Assembly (NCBI GenBank): GCA_964023275.1
Contig: OZ029917.1
Coordinates: 19,458,488-19,522,487 of the forward strand
Reading direction: 5' to 3'
DNA length: 64,000 nt
Source: Norana najaformis
Lineage: Eukaryota; Annelida; Clitellata; Crassiclitellata; Hormogastridae
The notes under the pieces were generated by a model. The model did not search any database. It saw only the letters and a list, made by a program, of their open reading frames with translations, and was not told the DNA's origin. Made by a program: the position numbers and the translations under genes. Positions 55,845-64,000 of the stretch are shown here, in pieces; positions within the stretch are counted from its first letter, which is position 1; every line of letters starts with the position of its first letter.

Positions 55845-56115
55845 CACAACTGGCCTAGTTAGCTACATCAGTAAATGTGTACGCCAAGGAGCCTTTATGC
55901 ACGAGGATCCCCAGTTTGCATCCCTATTGTGGCTTATTTAAGAGATTTAAATCTCGGGCTAGAATGGTCCATGCATGGGGTCCTTATTTGGCGTGGCGTC
56001 TCACTTCAGATGGTGAAGTGGTGAAGGATCTCACCCGATAAATTCATTACAAAATTAGCAGAGTCGAGTCCGAACACTAACTATATAAAGCCTAAAACAT
56101 TTACATTTTACAACT
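55845..56115 (+). mobile_element. SINE family B copy
   Basis: Same order as the 62.6 kb copy: ctagttagctacatcagt, gagatttaaatctcgggct, cacccgataaattcatt, ending acatttacatttt. It lies about 355 bp after the NDR kinase stop codon, so may be within its 3' UTR. Confidence 0.65.
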
Positions 56116-56508
56116 CCCACATTTTGTTGTTTTTGCCTAACACAGTCATTATGTAAGAACTTCCCAGTGGAGTCAAAAAAGGTGATTTTGGGGCTAAGGT
56201 TTTTCTGATGAACACCAGAAAATACTTGGTTGGTCCAGGACTGTAGTAAGCTAAATCTCTTAATTTCTGATTTTCCAGGTTGTGAAATTTGATTTTTGCA
56301 AATTTTAATTACTTGTGGTTTACTTTCCTATCTCTGAAGCAGGTTTGTCGAAACATTGTCTTCAGTATTTGAATAGATCGCTTGAATCTGAATTCCTTAA
56401 CGTCTTGCAGTTGCGCGTGTGTTTAGAATAGTGGTGTGTTTGTCATGCGGAGTTGTCATGATCTGTAGTTTGTTCTTGACCAATTAACAGTGCTCTGCTG
56501 CTGTGCAG

Positions 56509-56639
56509 CTTGGATTAAGCCACGGTGCATCTCATGTAACATTTTGGTGTCATCCATAAAGGACATCTGCAAAGACATCAAGCATCCTCAGTTCAAACCC
56601 TGGTTAAGGCAAGTGTTTCATCTGAACAGTTTACAATAA
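56509..56639 (+). other. Possible alternative terminal exon of the NDR kinase gene
   Basis: A pyrimidine-rich acceptor (gctctgctgctgtgcag) is followed by 131 nt that, joined in phase 1 to exon 12, stay open for 43 codons. The TAA stop overlaps an AATAAA. It would replace the hydrophobic motif with an unrelated tail. A frame this long can arise by chance, and there is no homology support. Confidence 0.15.
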
Positions 56640-58069
56640 ACCTTACTGCAGTTTGTGGTTTTTGTCTAAAGCATGGCAGAACCTTGATGCAGTCATAGCA
56701 AAATTTTACATTTTGACATGCAGGGCAGACACAGGCAGCAACTTTATTCAACTAAAAGCTTACTTATTACTTTTTATTAGAAAGCATTTATTGTGTAAGT
56801 CCAATTTATAAGCAGATTTTCTGTTTGTGTAGACTGCTGACTGATTGGTTGATCCGAGACATTTTCTTTAGACAGCGCAGAGCTGTCACTTAGGCCTTTT
56901 TATTAGGTTTTTTGTTGTTCTTGTTAGTAATTGTTGTGCCTGCTTGACTTAAATTGTTTTATTGTCCATCTTATAAAATGCTGGGTTGTTGCTTCAAAGA
57001 GTTGACAGGCTTACTACTACTTTATTTTCATGGTTTACAGATGCTTGACTAAACTGGACTGCTGAACCTTTAGACACTTAACTCCTGTACTGATTATACA
57101 TGTGCTTATTGTCAGATGCTTTCTGGTCTAGCTTTCTATCATAGTCGCAACTGTAACCTCTGCATTTTTCAAAACTTAAAAGGTTAAGTTAGGTTAACCA
57201 GCTTATTCAAAGGCATCTAATCTAGACTAATACTTTGGCTAAAACTGGATGTGCGGGATTGTCGTAGTGTGGACGGAGCTTGCTTACAATTACCTGCTGC
57301 TTGAATACTCTGTCCTTGAAAAGATTAAGGAATCCAGTGATACCATTCTTCTCTGTCTTGTGCTTTGTCTTTCCTTTACTTCACTGCAGCACAGTCCGAC
57401 TCCTTTGCCCTATAGCCATCGTTCCTTCCATTTGTGAGATTGGTTTGAACCATGTAAACATAAGAATTATTGATGTAGTCTTCCTTCCCTCCGACTTCCC
57501 TCCAGATCTGTTCTTTGGAATGATTTGCTGTGATGTGCATGACTCATCGAGTTCATTTGTGATGTCTTTATCATGCACATCTGTGTCCTTTCCTCCTGTA
57601 TCTGCTTTGGTACGTCTTAGTTGCTTTATTCTGCAAATTATTTTCATAATTGCTCTTTAATTACCGTGTGAATATCCTGCCTAGAATTTTCAACAGCAAC
57701 CATTTATTAGTTTGCTGTCAGTTTCTAAATTTCTCAGACAGCATTGGCTCTGTCTTGAATAAATCTTTCATGAAGGAACTTATGATAATCTAGGAAAGCA
57801 GAAAAGGGATACCAAGGTGAACATGCCTAAAGTATCCTGAATGTTCCACTGTGCTTAGAGAGTATATGAATAAGTTCATTTTTGAGAGGTATATTCTGTT
57901 TTTCTAATGTGTGTGGTTAGTTTTCCATGATCTTTTCAGGAATTCTGAGATTTTGAAAAATGATTGCTTTGATTTCTGTCTTCCTGATTGACAGTGGACA
58001 ATTTAAAATGGTTCCACAAAGGTGCATTAGGGTAATAGGTTATTTTAATAGATGCATTTCTGCAATGTA

Positions 58070-58210
58070 CACAGGTAATTCTGTATAGCTGTAATGTGTA
58101 TCCAGGTAAATCTGTATAGCTGTATGTGTATCCAGGTAAATTTGTATAGCCATAATGTGTACTGAGGGAATTCTGTATAGCTTTAATGCTTGTCAAGGTA
58201 ATACTACATG
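58070..58210 (+). repeat. About 32-bp minisatellite, 4-5 diverged units
   Basis: ctgtatagctgtaatgtgta-type units with ccaggtaa joints, spacing varying by a few bases. Confidence 0.75.
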
Positions 58211-59069
58211 TGTATCCTAGTAATAAACTCTATCTTGTCAGTATTGTTGAGGCAGTATCAGAGAAATATACCAACTTAGGGTTTTACAGATCTATAAAGC
58301 ATGACCACAACTGCTTATTTTGCATGACGCTCCAGGATTCGTACTCTTGGTGCAGAGTAGAAAACTTGCAGTATTACTGCTGAACAGCCATGCCTCCTAC
58401 TTAGCTGTAGATACTTGAGAACCTGGGCATAGCCTTTTCATGTCCCCAATAAAAGTAGCTCTCTGATCTCCAAATATATCAATGACTGGTTTAGGGGACC
58501 ATTTACTGTCGTTGTTATATGCTTTTGCTGACTAATGTTGATATTTGTCACATTTTTGACTATATTTGTAATATTTTTGTTCTGGTGTTCTTTATTAAAA
58601 TGGGTGATTTTAAACTTTAGCATTGTACACATGACTTAATTTATGTACTGCAAGCTTCTAGTTTTGATTCATTAAAGGTTTGTATCACAATAAATAACAC
58701 TGTTTGTGCAGCACTGTTCATGATGTAAACATCTGGTTTCCTAATAACAGATGTTTCTTAGTTATTTGTAATAAAGGGCAGTATCAGTATTGAGAATATC
58801 CCCGTTAGATTGCATTTTCCCATTCATTAGGCTCCATACCACAAGTCTTTCTCCACAGTGTGACTTCCAAGGACAAATTGCACAGTGACACTATGTACAT
58901 GTGTGAATTGAGGAGCTAGTGATGTGAAGCTTTGAAATTTTTCTTGTTGGAGTTGATTGCCTGTATGAATGTTAAAGGTAAAAACACTTGTTTATACTGG
59001 TGCGTAAACACTGTACTCAAATAGGTGGTCTCAAGGTTTAAAGGGTCTTGTGATTGAAGTGCAAACACA

Positions 59070-59215
59070 ATATGGTCCATGCACGGGGACCTTAAATAAC
59101 ATGGCGCCCATTCACACGGGCAGGGGTGGTGAAGAATCTCACCGGATAAATTCATTGAAAAATGAGCAGGGTTGAGGCCATACAGTCGCTATAGAAAACT
59201 GTGTACATTTACAAT
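59070..59215 (+). mobile_element. SINE family B copy, 3' part
   Basis: Contains cggggaccttaaataaca, ggataaattcattgaaaaat and gaggccatacagtcgctata. The tRNA-like head is missing. Confidence 0.6.
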
Positions 59216-60255
59216 GACAGCAGTTTAGTAATTCAAGCCCCCAGCCTTCCTAGAGCCATTGAACACACGGGTTTGCATCTTGTGTTCTTCGTGTCAACTC
59301 GACATAGATTGCACTGTCGAACGGTGCGAAACATTGGACATCCCATCTTAAATATGGGTGCTTCCGAAATATAAGGTGCACAGATTCAGGACATGTGAAT
59401 AGCATCGAGGTAATAGAAGAACTGGTGTGTAGCACCAAATGAACACAGAATTCGGCAGACAGCTTTCATCATGGACTGCTCTGTGCTGTTGTACAGGAGT
59501 CCATGGCTTTCATGAATACTGAGCTCCACGATATTCTTAGGGCCTATTTGCAGCGCAATCAAAAGATTCACCGACGAAATCAATCTTCAGCCCTTTTCCC
59601 TCCAAAGTGTTTTTCAGCTGTTTGAATAGACCAGCCAGCCGGTCACTTAGATAAATAGATAATGCAAAATGCCAAATATCACTTTGTATTGTGGCATCAT
59701 TGCACAATATTGCAAGATTTAGGTCGTCAGTAATTTATTTATTTATTTTAAGCATTTATAATGTGCACAGTGTCAGTACACCTGAATCTGTAAGAAACGA
59801 TAATTTAGCATCTGGTAGCTTGGTAGGCTTAGGCCTACACAGCTTGTGCCTGCAGAATCTGCATGCTGTGCAAGGTAGGCCTACTGAGTTGACGCCAGCT
59901 GAAATATAAGATTTTTATTAAAGATGCAGTGATATAGGCCATCGTTACTAAAATGCATAGAAAATTAACTGATCTTTAAAAGACGAACTTTTAGGGTTCA
60001 CAGCCCCAATAATCTTAAAATGGAATTTCCCCAGTAACTCTGTTGACCAGTCCCCCCTTGTTGGCTACTGCCCTCCTGCCAAATTTTATAAGTGCACGCA
60101 TGACCATATTACTAGCATCGAAGGCGCTGAGCAACTGCGTGAAGGAATTGGATAGATATGCGCCCGCGCACACGTCCACACGCAACGCGCGCGCGCGGCT
60201 TCGCGATCAATCATTTTGACTAAAATTGCTGCGGATCTTTGGCCAACTGTCGGGA

Positions 60256-61888
60256 TAGGGGAGACCGGGGCTAAAAGTAACACGGGTTGGTTGTAACAGC
60301 ACTCATAACTAAGTAACTGAAAGGCATTGAACCAGTCTAAGTAGGTTGGCACGCGCGTCATATCATTCCGGTTTATATACTTGTGGTTGGCGCAATTGGA
60401 AGGCCGTTTTTGTGATTTGTGAACGAAATCTTGATTTTCAACACGAAAAGTAATTTTTTGCAAGTTTACTTTTTTCATCATAATATAGGTGAGGTATAAC
60501 ATATTATTAATCGCAGTAATTCATTTTAAAGCGTTTTTATGTCACATTTCACGGAATATAAACGGCTGCGCAAGATTTATATATAGCTATTGATATCTTT
60601 TCATCTATGAAATGTGGTCTGATGGGGTTAGTTGTAACTTTTGGCACTGGGCTGGTTGTAACAGTGTTACAACCTGCCCCACAGCAATTGATAATTGAGA
60701 TAATGTTTCATCTATCATAAAGTTTTATGTTGAAAATGCTATTATTTCAAACACTCGTCATCCTTAACTGCAAGCACAGATCCTCAGCAGAAAAACAAAT
60801 TGTAGGCCTATCTGCATCAACTTCCAATTGCCTTCTTCTCAGTCCAACAGCAATAAATGAAACTCTCGAAATTGCAGCTGCATCAAATGAAGGTATTCAA
60901 CCGACAATGCTAGATAGGCCTACTGCAGAACATTATCAGATGGCTACTCCTGAGGAACTACTTCCATCAACCTCCTCTTGTAATGTGGAAATGTCAGCCT
61001 TAATTGTAGATACCCAGCGTTTTTCACCATCTTTCTCTGGATTCACGCCTGAACTCATTTCAGATATGCAGATTCCTTCGACCTCATTTGATCCATGCAT
61101 AGTTTCCCCTCATCCGCAGGCTGAGGAGCGAAAAATCAGGAAGGGAGGTAGAAAAAGAAGATTTTCGGCAATTCTAACTGATACCCCAGAGATATGTGCA
61201 TTACATGAGTAAATGAAAAAGAAAAAAGTTGATAATGAAACTAAATCTAAATCAAAAGCAGTAAAGAAACTTGTCAGTTCCAAGCCTGATGCCGAAAAGA
61301 AAGTGTCCACATGGAGAAATAAACATACAAAAAATAAGCCTTCTATCAATTCTAATTTGGGACTTGAAGAATGGTTTTGTCTGGTTTGTTGTGAACCATT
61401 TGGCGCAATTAGAAAGAGAAAGGAAGAATGGATACAGTGCTTAAGCTGCAAGAATTGGTCACACGTGGACTGCACCGATGGCAGTAAGAACTATGTGTGC
61501 CATAACTGTGATTCAGATCAATCAGATTGACAAAATCCTGATCAAAGGACACTCATAATTTGAAGAAGTCAACTGAAACATCTAGAATTAACGTTTTACA
61601 CTATATGCAGATTTTACTACGTACCAAACTATTGACAATGTTTGTTACAACATACCCGTTGTAGTGTTACAATCAACCCGGATACGGGGCAGATTGTTAC
61701 ACTCTGACAGTGGTTGTTTTGGCTAAATTTTCTCTTAACATATCAGAGCAATAAAATCGAATAATTTACCATTTATAGAGGACTTAATGAAGATGGAAAT
61801 GGCACCCATTTAAGTACGACTTATACTAAAACATTTTCCCAAATCAGGAAAATGTCAAAATTGTTACTTTTAGCCCCGGTCTCCCCTA
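60256..61888 (+). mobile_element. pogo-like DNA transposon derivative with perfect 27-bp inverted ends
   Basis: Left end starting taggggagaccggggctaaa (60256-60282) is perfectly repeated inverted at 61862-61888, including the TA that would be the target duplication. Inside, 60727-61530 encodes only the tail of a pogo-type transposase, with the DNA-binding and DDE parts missing. GTTGTAACA-type motifs crowd both subterminal regions. Length about 1.63 kb. Confidence 0.85.
60727..61530 (+). pseudogene. pogo-type transposase C-terminal tail with PHD-like finger
   Basis: One frame broken by a single TAA at 61210-61212. The first part carries FSGFTPELISDMQIPSTS and RKGGRKRRFSAILTDTPE, the block seen after the DDE domain in pogo-type transposases of many animals. 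After the stop come a Lys-rich stretch and a Cys/His finger: CLVC, then WIQCLSCKNWSHVDC, then YVCHNC. No DDE residues or N-terminal DNA-binding domain remain, so it cannot encode an active transposase. Confidence 0.75.
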
Positions 61889-61959
61889 AATGTCGTTTAG
61901 TCCTACTGAAAAACGGGGAGCATGTTCGATAACGTTCGTCGCCAGACGACCCATCCTCA

Positions 61960-62170
61960 GAATCTCACCCGATCAATTCACTGCAAAATGAGCAGGGTAA
62001 TCGTAATCGTAAACTCGAGATTTCTACAGTGCCCTTCAAAAGCTAAGCTTATTCGCAGGCGCTCAGTCAAAACAAAATCGATAGGCAAGAAGGGTTCGGT
62101 TCCAGGTCAAGATCCAAAAGTCAAGTAGGCAGTGAGATGGCTACGGTGGGTGGTGTTTGGGTAGCGGCGA
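61960..62170 (+). mobile_element. SINE B fragment fused to a family A copy
   Basis: 61963-61996 is family B (cacccgatcaattcactgca), which passes without a gap into family A at cgtaatcgtaaactcgagat (62000) through ggttcggttccaggtcaaga. Confidence 0.55.
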
Positions 62171-62199
62171 TACGGTCGCTACAAAAAACGCGCGCATTT

Positions 62200-62400
62200 A
62201 CAATACAATACAATACAACTTATATTTATAACGCGCCTTAATAAAACAATGTCTTACTCAAAGGACGCGTTACAACATAATAATTAGTTATAGTACTGAG
62301 AGAATAAATGAGTCTTAAGTTTTAATTTAAATTTATCTATTGAAGAGCATCTTCGAATAGATTCAGGTAAAGAGTTCCACTAGGCAGTCAGATGGCTACG
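62200..62400 (+). mobile_element. SINE-like repeat family E copy
   Basis: Starts with (tacaa) repeats, then cttatatttataacgcgcc, ggacgcgttacaac, aatttaaatttatctattga and agagttccactaggcag. It appears inserted in a family A tail: ggcagtcagatggctacggt follows it and matches the family A sequence left of it. Confidence 0.4.
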
Positions 62401-62599
62401 GTGGGTGGTGTTTAGGTAGCGGCGGTACGGTCGCTACAATGAAGTTGTTGTAAAAAAAAACGCGTGCATTTACATTTATTTAATTTTACGAACTCAATAA
62501 TACCACATTTTGCAATCTCTGCGCAGGTATTTTACTAAGAACGTTTCTCTTCTACAAATTCTACCCTTACTCCTCCTCATCCCTACCTCTTCTTCCCCG

Positions 62600-62850
62600 T
62601 ATCTATGCCTAGTTAGCTACATCGGTCAGTGCGTACGCCAAGGAATGTCTGTTGGTTAGGATCCCAGGTTCGCGTCCCGATCGTGTCTCATTTCAGAGAT
62701 TTAAATCTCGGGCTAGGGGATCTTAAATGGCGTGGCGCCTATTCAAACGGGCAGCGGTGGCGAATGATCTCACCCGATAAATTCATTGCATAATGAGCAG
62801 GGTCGAGGCCATACGGTCGCTATATAAAACCTATACATTTACATTTATCT
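62600..62850 (+). mobile_element. tRNA-derived SINE (family B), near full length
   Basis: The head has an A-box-like tagctacatcgg (62614-62625) and a good B box ggttcgcgtcc (62667-62677). The body holds gagatttaaatctcgggct, cttaaatggcgtggcgcc, cacccgataaattcattg and gaggccatacggtcgctata, ending acatttacattt. The same body recurs at several places in the window. Confidence 0.7.
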
Positions 62851-63770
62851 ATCCTGCAGATTCAGTTTTAAACACCGTAGCCGTCTGACAGCGTGCCTTC
62901 TATTCGCTATGACATTAATATGCATTAATATTTGCGTGGAAACAAAATTTAAGCCATGCTTTTCGGAAGCTGTTCTAATAAAAGTTGCTAGTTCTCTTTC
63001 TCCTGTAGAATACGCAGACCTTTGATTTTATAAAAGCCTTATGAATTCTTAGGAATTCCAGAAAAACGCAGCCTTACGACACATGAGAATTCCACTGCGC
63101 GTGCGTATTGGGTCATAATTAAATTCAGGCGCAAGTGCGCGTGCGTACTGGGATTTATTTATGATGGAAGACGTTATTTTTCTTTGTTTCTTGTGTTTTG
63201 TTTCGTGATGCGGAGCGTGTTGTGGTTTTGCTTGTTCGGCGTAGTACCATAAAACTTAAATAACATGTTTAATTGGCTTTATAAGCAAAATGCAGTTATC
63301 TAGACGGTTAAGTTTTTCATATATTGAGCTAATCAAATCTGCTCATATTGCTTATTGTAGGCCTGGGCGCATTCTGTAACTAAATTTGGTTCAAAGCCGT
63401 CGGTAATACAATTAGACCTACATGCACCCTTTATTCCGGAAAATTTGTTATATAGCATTACAACTTAACGTAAAATCTATCGTTTGTGCCCAGTGATGAT
63501 TTTATTATTACCAGCATGTGTGTTAATTAATGAGGGAAATAAGAATTTCAAATGTTTAGTTTTGCCCTCGTCTTATAACAGATTTTTAAACATATTTTGG
63601 AATAACAAATTGCAAATTGAAAAGTCAGATGAACTTTTGATTCGAATTAGCAACAGGCCAACAATGAGTACCGATACTTGCATCCCTCTGGGACTCTGGA
63701 TCTCTACTGCATTTCGGTGAGGCCAGTTTGATCAACAATACATATGATGTAAATTAGGTTAGAAGCCAAA
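62851..63770. other. Upstream region of the 63.77 kb gene
   Basis: No repeat or coding sequence seen. It includes the NRF1-like pair at 63096-63152 and probably the promoter and 5' leader. The open frame at 63484-63720 has no supporting feature. Confidence 0.35.
63096..63152 (+). promoter_or_regulatory. Tandem NRF1-like sites upstream of the 63.77 kb gene
   Basis: Two nearly identical blocks, tgcgcgtgcgtattggg at 63096-63112 and tgcgcgtgcgtactggg at 63136-63152, are spaced 40 bp apart. Each matches the NRF1 palindrome (YGCGCRTGCGCR) with one mismatch. They lie in a locally CpG-rich spot within AT-rich DNA, consistent with a promoter. Confidence 0.35.
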
Positions 63771-64000
63771 ATGGAAATTTCTGCTCCAGTTTCCAAGAGT
63801 CCAGTTGACAGTGATGAGTCCGTTGATCAAAAAAACTCTGCAGAAGACTTGAAATCAGGAGGCAGCTTCTTAACAAATTCTGGAAACAGCTTGATTTTAA
63901 ATTCAAATTCTGGTGGTAAGATTCTGCCCCTCTCTCTGTTAGCATCTTCACCGTTGTGTGGATTTCCAAGTAACATCAGTGGATTAGAGGTTTTGAATTT
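63771..64000 (+). CDS. 5' coding exon of an unrecognised gene, cut by the window end
   Basis: An open frame starts at an ATG in strong context (gccaaaATGG), seven codons after an in-frame TAA, and stays open to the last base (76 codons). It begins MEISAPVSKSPVDSDESVDQ and is Ser/Asn/Gly-rich with no recognisable domain. A good donor, GTAAGA at 63916, would end the exon in phase 1 after 145 nt, so the codons beyond it may be intron. A GC-rich patch with two NRF1-like sites lies about 620 bp upstream. Composition suggests a disordered N-terminus; I cannot assign a function. Confidence 0.5.
   Translation, partial: MEISAPVSKSPVDSDESVDQKNSAEDLKSGGSFLTNSGNSLILNSNSGGKILPLSLLASSPLCGFPSNISGLEVLN

Larger units (their letters stand above)
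55491..60255. other. NDR kinase 3' flank and intergenic DNA
   Basis: Contains two SINE B copies, the 58.1 kb minisatellite and the weak exon candidate at 56509. AATAAA motifs occur at about 57758, 58690 and 58769. Open frames near 57249-57660 show no family features. Confidence 0.4.

Noticed and set aside
60086-60502. 138-codon minus-strand frame
   Set aside because: It crosses the left boundary of the pogo-like element, so it joins unrelated DNA.

Overview
The window is nuclear DNA from an animal. It has three intron-split genes with GT-AG (once GC-AG) junctions, long AT-rich introns, and much retroelement, DNA-transposon, SINE and microsatellite debris. Gene content (an SGLT-type transporter, BET1 and an NDR kinase), SINEs carrying a tatagcgcc motif, and the over-represented octamer TAGGCCTA suggest a marine invertebrate, plausibly an echinoderm or related deuterostome. 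That placement is inference.

Layout. 1-12.7 kb has no host gene that I can recognise. It holds fragments of several dispersed repeat families, a LINE 3' end (3.4-4.3 kb), a 13-bp minisatellite (7.4-7.84 kb) and a longer LINE relic with endonuclease and reverse transcriptase pieces (8.4-11.16 kb). 12.73-31.46 kb is a complete 14-exon SLC5-family Na+/solute cotransporter gene, whose exons join in frame to 657 codons. Its introns hold a hAT-like element loaded with a 65-bp satellite, a LINE C-terminal fragment, a 604-bp foldback element, a mariner relic and several SINEs. 31.5-37.2 kb is intergenic and repeat-rich. 37.25-40.67 kb is a complete 4-exon BET1 gene (112 codons) encoding a Golgi/ER Qc-SNARE. 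42.8-45.1 kb is a pile of LINE fragments. 46.15-55.49 kb is a complete 13-exon NDR kinase gene (STK38/STK38L/Tricornered type, 464 codons from the first ATG). 60.26-61.89 kb is a non-autonomous pogo-like element with perfect 27-bp terminal inverted repeats and the tail of a transposase ending in a PHD-like finger. 61.9-62.9 kb is SINE-rich. At 63.77 kb the first coding exon of a further, unrecognised gene begins and runs to or near the window end.

All host genes lie on the + strand and look independent: membrane transport, vesicle fusion and Hippo/NDR signalling. I see no operon-like linkage and no sign of a novel multi-gene system. The most unusual material is in the mobile elements: a hAT element with an exact 8-bp target duplication and 13 satellite units, a pogo derivative that keeps only the transposase tail, and the uneven spread of TAGGCCTA across the window.
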